This document shows, one piece after another, positions 43,330-51,352 of a stretch of DNA of 64,000 nucleotides (the first letter of the stretch is position 1; the number at the start of each line of letters is the position of its first letter). A model generated the notes under the pieces. The model was not told the origin of the DNA and ran no database searches. It saw only the letters and a list, made by a program, of their open reading frames with translations. The stretch lies in NCBI GenBank assembly GCA_022649165.1, contig JALCNR010000001.1, forward strand, positions 124,001 through 188,000. Reading direction: 5' to 3'. A program made the position numbers and the translations under genes. This DNA comes from Actinomyces sp. (lineage in GTDB: Bacteria > Actinomycetota > Actinomycetes > Actinomycetales > Actinomycetaceae).

Positions 43330-43419
43330 CGCACTCGCCAAGGCCGCATGCCAGATCCCGCCGACGTCCTTCGCAGTCCGACACGCGCTGGCCCCCCGAG
43401 AGGCGACACCCGACATCGA
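43330..43419 (+). pseudogene. Decayed copy of glycosyltransferase 5' end
   Basis: These 90 bp match 30881-30970, the first codons of the GT4 gene, with 12 mismatches by my alignment. The encoded peptide IALAKAACQIPPTSFAVRH parallels LALAKATWQIPPTYFAVQH. The rest of the gene is absent. It shows that polysaccharide-locus DNA has been duplicated and trapped at the right side of the island. Confidence 0.8.
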
Positions 43420-43439
43420 TGCGCCAGGCTCCCATCACG

Positions 43440-44201
43440 TCAGGATCCTCGGCGAGTGCCCAAGGCGCGCGTGGCCTGTCGGCTGGCCTCCATGACGATC
43501 TTTCCAATCGAATCGGTCTTGTCGCTGATGCGACTGGAGGGGCCCGAGACATTGAGAACTCCGAGAATGCGCCCCGACGCGTCACGCAGGGGCACGGCGA
43601 CAGCCGTGAGGCCGATCTCGACCTCCTCGCTGGCCACCGCATATCCTTGCTCACGCTCCCGCTCGAGCCGGGCGAACAGCGTGACGAGGTCGCGTGGGGC
43701 ATTGGGCCCGCACGACGAGATCCCAAGATCATCGGAGACGAGCGTCTTGACGTGCGCATTGTCGTAGTCGAACATGAGGGCCCGACCAACCGCCGTGTAG
43801 TGCAGCGGGGAGCGCCGCCCGACACGGCCGCCGGCTTGGAGGGAGTATCGGGATTCCTCGCGTGCGACAACCAAGCCCTCGTTGCCGATTTGCACTGATA
43901 AGAGGGCTGCTTCACCAGTCCGGGCGACCAGGAACTGCAAGTAGGGACGCACCGCGTCGACGAGTTCATCGTCTCCGGCGTGTGCGGTGAGCACCCGTAG
44001 CCTCCACCCAAGCCGGTAAGTGCGGCGGTCTTCGTCCTGCGTGACAAGGCCCGTGCGAGCCAGGGCTTTCATCATCCTGGAGACTTGGCTGCGTTCTCGC
44101 CCAATCATGCGCGCCAGTTCGCTGACACCCCGCTCGCCATGGGGCGCACCGTCAAAAGCAAGCAAAACCCGTCCCACGCGTTCAGCCATGGACTCTGTCA
44201 T
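43440..44201 (-). CDS. IclR-family transcriptional regulator
   Basis: 253 residues. N-terminal winged helix: AERVGRVLLAFDGAPHGERG, VSELARMIGRERSQVSRMMK and ALARTGLVTQDEDRRTYRLG. The C-terminal IclR effector domain has PLHYTAVGRALMFDY and VEIGLTAVAVPLRDASGRIL. It is transcribed opposite to the lyase operon and shares TGTTGCT motifs with that operon's promoter, so it should sense the substrate or a product. IclR regulators commonly control small-acid catabolism. Confidence 0.88.
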   Translation of the reverse strand: MTESMAERVGRVLLAFDGAPHGERGVSELARMIGRERSQVSRMMKALARTGLVTQDEDRRTYRLGWRLRVLTAHAGDDELVDAVRPYLQFLVARTGEAALLSVQIGNEGLVVAREESRYSLQAGGRVGRRSPLHYTAVGRALMFDYDNAHVKTLVSDDLGISSCGPNAPRDLVTLFARLEREREQGYAVASEEVEIGLTAVAVPLRDASGRILGVLNVSGPSSRISDKTDSIGKIVMEASRQATRALGTRRGS

Positions 44202-44219
44202 AGAGCACCCTTCACCACA

Positions 44220-44300
44220 TGTTGCTAGGCCGACATCACCGACTCTACCTTGAACAGGTCACCAACTGGCCCTACGAGATTTGACGTGAGAACAGCAACA
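44220..44300. promoter_or_regulatory. IclR autoregulatory region
   Basis: TGTTGCTA (44220-44227) and, on the other strand, TGTTGCTG (44293-44300) flank the presumed iclR promoter. The same heptamer occurs in the two operators at 37105-37183, 7 kb away. Confidence 0.45.
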
Positions 44301-44588
44301 TGCTCAGTTTGAGAAAAGCGAGCGAAGAGGGGATGGGCCCGCGGCATCGCGTCAGAGCCTTCCTGGTATGGGCTACGCGCGCATTCGGGTGGACGGGGTG
44401 TTGTTCGCACCGTCATATCGAATGGCGAACGCATGCTCCCTCCTCGTCGGGATCAGCGTCAGGTCTGATGAGAGATCCCGCCAGCAGAACGTCTCCGCGA
44501 ATCGGATTGGATTCCGCTCCGTTCTTGAAGCGGGGATGGAAGACGATGAATCAGAAGTATTCTCCCGGGATAGGCAAGGCGCCCGCCT

Positions 44589-44636
44589 GCCAGGGCACCC
44601 TCCCCGCGCGCCGACCGCGAACAACCCAACAGAACC
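44589..44636 (+). mobile_element. Right IS-end remnant, inverted relative to left end
   Basis: The complement of 44589-44636 reads GGTTCTGTTGGGTTGTTC and continues to match 36403-36450 at 42 of 48 positions. The plus-strand frame QGTLPARRPR corresponds to the left copy's QGAGPARRP followed by stop, with the stop changed to CGA. It ends 16 bp before the first LCP gene. No target-site duplication was found at the outer edges. Confidence 0.6.
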
Positions 44637-44652
44637 TCTTAGGATCACATCA

Positions 44653-45975
44653 ATGAGCAAGCACTCGGTGTCCCCCGGCCTCACCCCGATCCTGCACGCC
44701 GCCACGAATCCCGCGGCGTTCGGGGTGCTCAGGGGCGTCATGGCGAGCCTCCTGTCCGTGGTCCTCATGATCGGATCCACCGGATGGTTCGTCTACCGGG
44801 GATTCGCCTCCGATGTCCACAGCAACGCCCTCGACATCTCGGGGCTCGGAGCCCAGTCCGGCCAGCAGGACGACGAGGAGGATGCGCCCCCCGCTGATTC
44901 CTTCGCGGGACGGGCGATCAACATCCTGGTGGTGGGCATCGACTCCCGTCAGGGGCAGACCGTGGACGGCATCGGCACGACCGACGATGTCGAGGGGCTG
45001 CGCGGCGATACGACGATGCTCGTCCATGTCTCGGCCGACCGCTCCCGCGTCCAGGTCGTCTCGATCCCCCGCGACCTCATCGTCGACATCCCTTCCTGCA
45101 CCCGCACGGATGGCTCGGTCTCAGGGGCGACGACCGGCATGTTCAACTCGGCGATCACCATCGGCGCCAACTGGGGGTACGACGTCGCCTCCGGCATCGC
45201 CTGCACGAAGGCGACCGTCGAGCAGATGTCGGGCCTGAACGTCGACGGGTTCGCCGTCGTCGACTTCTCCGGCTTCTCCGACATGATCAACGCGCTGGGA
45301 GGCGTCTGGTACAACCTCGACGAGGCCGTCTCCGACACCGACGCGGGACTCCAGCTCGACGCCGGTTGTCAGAAACTCGACGGCACCCAGGCCCTCGCCT
45401 ACGCCCGGGCCCGCTACAACCTCGGGGACGGCTCCGACATCTCCCGCATCGGGCGCCAGCAGCAGCTGGTGGGCGCCATCTTCCGAGAGGTCCTGTCCAA
45501 GAACTTCATGACCGACCTCCCCTCCCTGCTCAGCTTCATCCAGGCCGCGCTGAACTCCCTCCAGACCTCGACGAACCTCTCTGACATCAACACCGACGCC
45601 GGGCTGCTGCTGTCCCTGACCGACATCGAGCGGGCGAACATCGAGTTCGTCACCCTGCCCTGGGGCAGCGCCTCCTGGGACATCGACCGCGTCGTCGCCT
45701 CCGAGCCGTTGGCCAGCGAGCTGTGGGAGGCCATCGCCTCCGACAGCCAGCTTCCGGTGGGCATCGAGTACACCGACGGGGTGGGCAACGTCAAGACCGT
45801 CACGGCACCGATCGCCTCCCAGAGCGGTCAGGAGGAGGCCGGCACCGCGACGGACGAGGGCGGCGCAACTCCCGCCCCCGCGGACCCCTCCTCCGGCGCC
45901 GCGGACGGCACCACGAGCTCGACCACCGACGAGGCCACGATCCAGGACCAGTGCCCGCCGACGGGAACGGACTGA
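44653..45975 (+). CDS. LytR-CpsA-Psr (LCP) family glycopolymer ligase, first copy
   Basis: 440 residues: a short cytosolic N-terminus, one membrane helix (SLLSVVLMIGSTGWFVYRGF) and an extracellular LCP domain. Catalytic Arg/Asp blocks are NILVVGIDSRQG, LRGDTTMLVHVSADRSRVQVV, SIPRDLIVDIPSC and YARARYNLGDGSD followed by IGRQQQLV. LCP enzymes transfer lipid-linked glycans to peptidoglycan, and here probably attach the polysaccharide made by the upstream genes. ATG 44653 is only 16 bp after the right island end, so the island insertion may have replaced its promoter. It is paralogous to the LCP gene at 48765. Confidence 0.9.
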   Translation: MSKHSVSPGLTPILHAATNPAAFGVLRGVMASLLSVVLMIGSTGWFVYRGFASDVHSNALDISGLGAQSGQQDDEEDAPPADSFAGRAINILVVGIDSRQGQTVDGIGTTDDVEGLRGDTTMLVHVSADRSRVQVVSIPRDLIVDIPSCTRTDGSVSGATTGMFNSAITIGANWGYDVASGIACTKATVEQMSGLNVDGFAVVDFSGFSDMINALGGVWYNLDEAVSDTDAGLQLDAGCQKLDGTQALAYARARYNLGDGSDISRIGRQQQLVGAIFREVLSKNFMTDLPSLLSFIQAALNSLQTSTNLSDINTDAGLLLSLTDIERANIEFVTLPWGSASWDIDRVVASEPLASELWEAIASDSQLPVGIEYTDGVGNVKTVTAPIASQSGQEEAGTATDEGGATPAPADPSSGAADGTTSSTTDEATIQDQCPPTGTD

Positions 45976-45977
45976 CG

Positions 45978-47246
45978 ATGCCCCCGACGCCGCCCTCCTT
46001 CGCCCCCCGGTCGCCTCGCAGGAGGCCCGACCCCCAGGACGCGCACGAGTCCGGCGGCCCCGTGCGCCGCCGGTCCGTCACCGGACGCCCCGACGCCGCG
46101 TCCGGGCCCGAGGGACGTGGAAGCACCCCGCCCCCCTCCTACGCGCCGCCCTCCGCCCGGACCCGCGGGGCCTCCGACGCCCCTCCGCCGTCCTTCCCGC
46201 CAGGCGGGGGCCGGCCGGCGCGGGAGGCGGCGCCGCCCTCGTCCCCGGGCACAGGCTCGCCCCGGTGGGCGAGTCCTCGTCCCCCGGCCGCGCCCCCCTC
46301 GGTCACCCGCCCCCGCCGACGGCGCCGGCACTGGCCGCGAGTGCTCGCCTTCCTGCTCGTGGCGGTCCTCGCCTGGATCGCCTTCCTGCTGTGGGACGCG
46401 AACCAACACCTGGGGCGCACGGGCGCGCTCCCCGCCACTGCGGACACCGCGGGAACCACCTACCTGCTCACCGGGTCCGACTCGCGTGCGGACGGCGCCG
46501 TCCAGGATGGCACCGAGGGCCAGCGCGCGGACTCGATCATGCTCGTCAACGTCGCGCCGAACGGGCAGACGGTGGCCGTCTCCCTGCCCCGCGACACCTA
46601 CGTCGAGATCCCCGGATACGGATGGGACAAGCTCAATGCCGCCTACTCCTACGGAGGGGAGGCACTGCTCGTCCAGACCGTCGAGGCGCTGTCCGGTCTG
46701 AGCGTCGACCACTACGTCGAGATCGGCATGGGCGGCGTGGGCGAGATCGTCGACGCGGTGGGCGGGGTGGAGCTGTGCTTCGATTCCGACGTCAACGACT
46801 CCTACTCGGGATTGATCTGGACCTCGGGATGCCATGTGGCCGACGGGACGACGGCCCTCGCCTTCTCGCGGATGCGCTACTCCGACCCGCTGGGCGACAT
46901 CGGGCGCGCCCAGCGCCAGCGCCAGGTCGTCACGAAGACGATCTCGACGGCGATGTCCCCCTCGACGCTGATCAACCCCGTCTCCGCGTTCCGGCTCGAA
47001 CGGGCGGGGGCGGGCGCGCTCACCGTCGACCAGGGCTCCTCGGTGGTGGACGTCGCCCGCCTCGTCCTTGCCTTCCGGAAGGCGGGAGACGCGGGGCTGA
47101 CCGGGACGCCGCCCATCGTCTCGCTCGGCTACGAGACGGACGCGGGGTCCGCCGTGCTCCTGGAGGACACGACAGCGCCGGACTTCTTCGCCTCCCTGCG
47201 CGCCGGCACGCTCACCGCGGAGGATCTGGCGAGACTGCCCGGCTAG
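45978..47246 (+). CDS. LytR-CpsA-Psr (LCP) family glycopolymer ligase, second copy
   Basis: 422 residues with a long Pro/Arg-rich cytosolic N-terminus (about 110 residues), one helix (RVLAFLLVAVLAWIAFLLW), then the LCP domain: TYLLTGSDSRAD, GQRADSIMLVNVAPNGQTVA, SLPRDTYVEIPGYGWDKLNA, FSRMRYSDPLGDIGRAQRQR. It is more distant from the other two LCP proteins. It starts 3 bp after the first LCP stop, so both are cotranscribed. Confidence 0.9.
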   Translation: MPPTPPSFAPRSPRRRPDPQDAHESGGPVRRRSVTGRPDAASGPEGRGSTPPPSYAPPSARTRGASDAPPPSFPPGGGRPAREAAPPSSPGTGSPRWASPRPPAAPPSVTRPRRRRRHWPRVLAFLLVAVLAWIAFLLWDANQHLGRTGALPATADTAGTTYLLTGSDSRADGAVQDGTEGQRADSIMLVNVAPNGQTVAVSLPRDTYVEIPGYGWDKLNAAYSYGGEALLVQTVEALSGLSVDHYVEIGMGGVGEIVDAVGGVELCFDSDVNDSYSGLIWTSGCHVADGTTALAFSRMRYSDPLGDIGRAQRQRQVVTKTISTAMSPSTLINPVSAFRLERAGAGALTVDQGSSVVDVARLVLAFRKAGDAGLTGTPPIVSLGYETDAGSAVLLEDTTAPDFFASLRAGTLTAEDLARLPG

Positions 47247-47318
47247 TTGAGGCTGGTCGGACGGTCGTCGACACGGCGTCACGGGTGGCACGTCGGGCGT
47301 TCGCGGCAGCGGGCTGGC

Positions 47319-47339
47319 TTGACTCTGCCGCTACGTCAA
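47319..47339. promoter_or_regulatory. Possible MerR-type operator
   Basis: TTGAC, eleven bases, GTCAA form an inverted repeat just before the VOC gene, and TTGACT could be a -35 box. MerR regulators bind dyads between -35 and -10. No convincing -10 at 19-20 bp spacing was found. Confidence 0.3.
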
Positions 47340-47356
47340 CCGGCAGGGTGATGTCC

Positions 47357-47845
47357 ATGACCGAAGAGAACAGGCCGGTCGCCGACCGGTCGATCTACGT
47401 GATGCCGATGTTCGTGAACGTTGTGGTGAGCGATCTCGCCGCCGCTGCCAGACTGTACGCCTCCGCCGGTTTCGTGACCCTGGCGTCCATCCCGGGGCCC
47501 GGTGGCGCGCCCTCGCTCGTGCATCTGCGACGCGAGAGGTACCAGGACATCCTGATGACCCAGGGCGTGGCGGTGCGCGGGACGGTATCGGCGTCGTTCG
47601 CCGCGGGAGCGGTTGACCTCGGCGGCGTGGCCGACCGGATCCGTTCTGCGGGAGGCCGCGCCACAGGGCCGTTCGACACGCCGTGGTTCACGACCGACGT
47701 CACGTTCACCGATGCGGATGGGAACACCATGACGCTGACCGCGCCGCGCCAGGCGGACCGCGAGGCGGCGCAGGAATGGGCAAGCGGGGGAATCATCGGC
47801 GATTTTGAACGTCCCGGGGGCTCCCGCGATCCGAGCGGGCTCTGA
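47357..47845 (+). CDS. VOC-superfamily protein (glyoxalase/bleomycin-resistance fold)
   Basis: 162 residues with one vicinal-oxygen-chelate beta-alpha-beta-beta-beta repeat pair: MFVNVVVSDLAAAARLYASA and WFTTDVTFTDADGNTMTLTA. The usual metal His/Glu ligands are not obvious, so it may bind rather than transform a ligand. ATG 47357 is chosen since AGGG lies 8 nt before it; ATG 47351 is open too. It is followed 14 bp later by a MerR/TipA-type regulator, a common pairing in drug sensing. Confidence 0.75.
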   Translation: MTEENRPVADRSIYVMPMFVNVVVSDLAAAARLYASAGFVTLASIPGPGGAPSLVHLRRERYQDILMTQGVAVRGTVSASFAAGAVDLGGVADRIRSAGGRATGPFDTPWFTTDVTFTDADGNTMTLTAPRQADREAAQEWASGGIIGDFERPGGSRDPSGL

Positions 47846-47859
47846 AAAGGACGAGACGC

Positions 47860-48618
47860 ATGGCGGAGTGGCCGATCAGGGATGTGGCTCGAGCGACCGG
47901 GCTGACCAGCCGCGCGCTTCGCCACTATGAGCAGATCGGACTGCTTCGCCCGTCGCGAGTCGCGAGCAACGGGTACCGGTTCTACGGGGACCAGGAGCTG
48001 TCCCGGCTCTACCGAATCTTGTCGCTCCGCGCGCTCGGACTCCCCCTCGCGGCCATTCAGATCGCACTCGACGATGGCGCTCCTCTCGCCGAGGTGATCG
48101 CTGCCCATCTCGCGCTCCTCGAGGAGCGGCGCGACCGCATCAGCCAGCAGATCTCCGTCGTCCGCAGCACTCTGGACGCGATCGCGAAAGGCCAGACCAT
48201 GACCATGCCAGAGATCTTCTCAGGTGTCGACCAGAGCCGGTACGAAAGCGAAGTGCGCGCGCGCTGGGGCGACGAGGCTTGGGAGCTCAGCTCCAGGCGC
48301 CGCGACCAGATGAGCAAGAAGCAGCGACGATCCGCTGACGACCGGAGTGCCGACGTCAACGCCGCGCTCCGCGACGCGGCGGCGGGCGGCCTCGACCCGG
48401 CGAGCGGCAATTTCCAGCGGCTGATCGCCGACCACCACCGCTGGGTGACCGAGTACTGGGGCGGGCGCGTCCCCGACCGCGACGCCTACGCCGGGCTGTC
48501 CGAGCTGTACGTCGCGGACGTGCGATTCGCGGCCGTCTACGGAGGACAGGGCAACGCCGAGATCATCCGCGAGGCGATGCGGATCTGGATCGCAGCCAAC
48601 CTCGAGCAACGCGGTTGA
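47860..48618 (+). CDS. MerR-family regulator with TipAS-type domain
   Basis: 252 residues. MerR helix-turn-helix: WPIRDVARATGLTSRALRHY followed by EQIGLLRPSRVASNGYRFY and the dimer coiled coil LALLEERRDRISQQ. The C-terminal part (MPEIFSGVDQSRYESEVRAR onward, with HHRWVTEYWGG) matches the TipAS antibiotic-binding fold known from thiostrepton-induced TipA. It likely activates the VOC-regulator pair in response to a xenobiotic. The ligand is unknown. Confidence 0.85.
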   Translation: MAEWPIRDVARATGLTSRALRHYEQIGLLRPSRVASNGYRFYGDQELSRLYRILSLRALGLPLAAIQIALDDGAPLAEVIAAHLALLEERRDRISQQISVVRSTLDAIAKGQTMTMPEIFSGVDQSRYESEVRARWGDEAWELSSRRRDQMSKKQRRSADDRSADVNAALRDAAAGGLDPASGNFQRLIADHHRWVTEYWGGRVPDRDAYAGLSELYVADVRFAAVYGGQGNAEIIREAMRIWIAANLEQRG

Positions 48619-48764
48619 CGCCTGACCGCGAGGCAGGCGAGAGCTCACCGGAACGGCCCGCCAACCGGTCAGGCGGATGCGGCAGGCACACACGCGGCCC
48701 ATCGCACGGATGGCCTGCGAGTCCGCACGATGGCTGTCACCGGCCTCGCAGAGGCCGCGGCGAC
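48619..48764. other. Convergent intergenic region, nothing recognised
   Basis: Separates the MerR gene from the inverted third LCP gene. I see no repeat copy or clear terminator. Confidence 0.3.
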
Positions 48765-50042
48765 TCAGCCGGCGTCCGCGGGCGGGCACTGGTCCTGTGT
48801 GGTCGGCTCGACTACCGTGGGCGTCCGGCTCTGGGCGTCGGACTGAGCCGATTCCTCGGAGGGCGTCGAGGTCCCGTCCCCGCTGGGCTGCGCGGGATCG
48901 GCGACGGTGAGCACGTTGCCGGAGCCGTCGGTGTACTGAGTGCCCGCAGGCAGTTCGGCGTCGTCGGCCAGGGCCGCCCAGACCTCGGAGGCCGCCGGCT
49001 CGGTGGCCTCGACGTAGTTCAGGTTCCACGAGGCCGGAGCGGAGGGCATCGTGAGGAACTGGATGTCCGCGCGATCGATGCCGGACAACGAGAGCAGCAG
49101 CCCGGCATCGGTGTTGATGTCCGCGAGGTCCGTCGAGGTCTGCACGGCGTTCAACGCCTGCTTGACGAAGCTGAGGACCGAGGGCAGATCGGTGACGAAG
49201 TTCTTCGACAGCAGCTCGCGCATCATCGCGGAGACCAGTTGCTGCTGGCGCCCGATGCGCTGCGTGTCCGAGCCGTCCCCCAGCGTCTTGCGCACGCGCG
49301 CGTACCCCAGGGCGGCGTGCCCGTCGAGCTTCTGGCATCCGGCATCCAGGGTGATCGCGGCGTCCGGGTCGTTGACGGGCTCCTCGACGTTGAACCAGAC
49401 CCCGCCCAGGGCGTCGACCATTTGCTGGAACCCGCTGAAGTCGATGACGGCGAATCCGTCGAGGTCCAGGCCGGTGATCTGCTTGACCGTGGCCATCGTG
49501 CAGGCGATGCCCGAGGCGACGTCGTATCCCCCGTTCGCCCCGATCGAGATCGCCGCGTTGAAACGGTCCTCGGTCTCCTCTGACACGGAGCCGTCGGAGC
49601 GTGTGCAGGCCGGGATGTCGGTCCACAGGTCTCGGGGGATCGAGACGACCTGGACGCGGGAGCGGTCCGCGGAGACATGGGCGATCATCGTCGTGTCGGA
49701 GCGGATCCCGCTGACATCGCTCGTGGTGCCGAACTCGTCCGTCCCCTGGTTCTCGCGCGAGTCGATGCCGACGAGCAGGAGGGTCAGCGGGCGGCCCTCG
49801 AAGGAGTCCGCCGGCTCGTCCTCGGCCGCGTCCCCGCTCTGCGCGCCCAGCCCGGTGATGTCGATCGAGTTGCCGCCGAGGTCGGAAGCGAGGTCCTCGT
49901 AGACGAACCACGCCGTGGAGGCCACGAAGAGGACGAGGGAGAGCACGACGGCCAGGACGACGCGCCCGGCGCCGAAAGAGGACAGGGCGCCCGCGGCATG
50001 GGAGGCGGCGGCGGGGCCCGCTCCGCCGCGTCTGGTGCTCAT
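48765..50042 (-). CDS. LytR-CpsA-Psr (LCP) family glycopolymer ligase, third copy
   Basis: 425 residues. One N-terminal helix (GRVVLAVVLSLVLFVASTAW), then LTLLLVGIDSRENQG, IRSDTTMIAHVSADRSRVQVV, SIPRDLWTDIPACTR, and YARVRKTLGDGSDTQRIGRQ. It is highly similar to the first LCP throughout, down to the C-terminal QDQCPP, but in opposite orientation. The tail is Ser/Thr-rich and probably extracellular. RBS GGAAGG before ATG 50042; a dispersed palindrome lies 98 bp upstream. Confidence 0.9.
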   Translation of the reverse strand: MSTRRGGAGPAAASHAAGALSSFGAGRVVLAVVLSLVLFVASTAWFVYEDLASDLGGNSIDITGLGAQSGDAAEDEPADSFEGRPLTLLLVGIDSRENQGTDEFGTTSDVSGIRSDTTMIAHVSADRSRVQVVSIPRDLWTDIPACTRSDGSVSEETEDRFNAAISIGANGGYDVASGIACTMATVKQITGLDLDGFAVIDFSGFQQMVDALGGVWFNVEEPVNDPDAAITLDAGCQKLDGHAALGYARVRKTLGDGSDTQRIGRQQQLVSAMMRELLSKNFVTDLPSVLSFVKQALNAVQTSTDLADINTDAGLLLSLSGIDRADIQFLTMPSAPASWNLNYVEATEPAASEVWAALADDAELPAGTQYTDGSGNVLTVADPAQPSGDGTSTPSEESAQSDAQSRTPTVVEPTTQDQCPPADAG

Positions 50043-50139
50043 GGTGGGGAGCCTTCCGCAGTCGGGAACAAGATGGTCACAACTATGTCACAGTTCAGAC
50101 ACGATGCCATCTCGTCGCTCGCGACCCACCCGCCGTTGA

Positions 50140-50173
50140 CGCCGAGTGGTCGCAAGCTGGCGACCACTCGGCG
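50140..50173. repeat. 34-bp dispersed palindrome, copy 6
   Basis: Perfect arms around AAGCTG, between galE (3' end) and the third LCP gene (5' end), both on the minus strand. Confidence 0.9.
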
Positions 50174-50271
50174 CTTTCGCGGGCGGTCCCGGCCTCGTCG
50201 GCGACTCCGATCCAGCGCGAGGGCGGCGCCGCCCCCACCCTGGTCGGGCACGCGGGTGCGGCTCCGGACGA

Positions 50272-51270
50272 TCAGTCGCCGTCCAGTGGGACGGCGATGC
50301 GACGCGGCCCCTGCTGCCAGGCGTCCCATGCGGACTGGAGGATGTCGCGAACGTCCCTCTGGGCGCTCCACCCCAGATCCTTCGTAATCCGGGAGGCATC
50401 GCCGATCAGTTGAGGCGGATCCCCGGCCCTGCGGGCCATCTCCTCGACCGGGAAGTCCCAGCCCGACACCTGGCGCAGGCCGTCGATGATCTCGCGCACC
50501 GAGGTACCCCTGCCCGTGCCGACATTGAACTGGCGGTGCGCCGGCGCCCCCGACTCGAGTGCGTCCAGGGCGGCGACGTGGGCCTCGGCCAGATCCAGCA
50601 CATGGATGTAGTCGCGGATACACGTGCCGTCCGGCGTCGGATAGTCCGTCCCGAAGATCTTCGCGGACTCGCCCTTCGCCAGACGGTCCAGCACCATCGG
50701 TACGAGGTTCAACGTCGCCGGATCCTCCAGGTCGGGCCAGCCTGCGCCCGCCACGTTGAAGTAGCGCAGGCCGATCCAGTTGAGTCCCCAGGCGCGCTCG
50801 CAGTCGGCCATCATCCACTCGCCGATCAGCTTCGTCTCGCCATAGGGATTGATCGGGGTCTTCTCGATGTCCTCGGGCACGACCTCCACGGGTGGCATCC
50901 CGTAAACGGCTGCCGAGGAGGAGAAGATCATCCGGTCGACACCCGTCTCCTCCATCGCGAGCAGCATGTTCGCCAGACCGCCGATGTTCTGCTGGTAGTA
51001 CCACGCGGGACGCTGGACGGACTCGCCGACCTGCTTGCGCGCGGCGAAGTGGATGACCGCCGTCACGTCCTCGTCCACCATGACATTGGAGAGGACCTCC
51101 CGGGCCCCGTCCGTGGAGACATCCACCTGGACCAGGCGCGCGTCCCCGATGCGGGAGGCCTTCCCGTAGGAGAGGTCATCCGCGACTATGACCTTCTCGC
51201 CCCGCTCGCGCAGGACCCGCACCACATGTGCGCCGATGTAGCCGGCGCCGCCACTGACCAGAATGCTCAT
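50272..51270 (-). CDS. galE: UDP-glucose 4-epimerase
   Basis: 332-residue extended SDR enzyme interconverting UDP-Glc and UDP-Gal (or the GlcNAc forms). NAD motif ILVSGGAGYIGAHVVRVL, SSSAAVYGMPP with catalytic Ser, NPYGETKLIGEWMM with the YxxxK pair, and LRYFNVAGAG. ATG 51270 lies 6 nt after TAGACT (51277-51282), indicating a leaderless mRNA. It supplies sugars for the surface polymers encoded on both sides. Confidence 0.93.
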   Translation of the reverse strand: MSILVSGGAGYIGAHVVRVLRERGEKVIVADDLSYGKASRIGDARLVQVDVSTDGAREVLSNVMVDEDVTAVIHFAARKQVGESVQRPAWYYQQNIGGLANMLLAMEETGVDRMIFSSSAAVYGMPPVEVVPEDIEKTPINPYGETKLIGEWMMADCERAWGLNWIGLRYFNVAGAGWPDLEDPATLNLVPMVLDRLAKGESAKIFGTDYPTPDGTCIRDYIHVLDLAEAHVAALDALESGAPAHRQFNVGTGRGTSVREIIDGLRQVSGWDFPVEEMARRAGDPPQLIGDASRITKDLGWSAQRDVRDILQSAWDAWQQGPRRIAVPLDGD

Positions 51271-51352
51271 GCGCCCAGTCTACGAGCCCCGGAGAGCGCG
51301 CCGATGGCACGCCTCGACCGGGGCCCCGCTCCGCCCCGTCGGCCGCCCGCCC

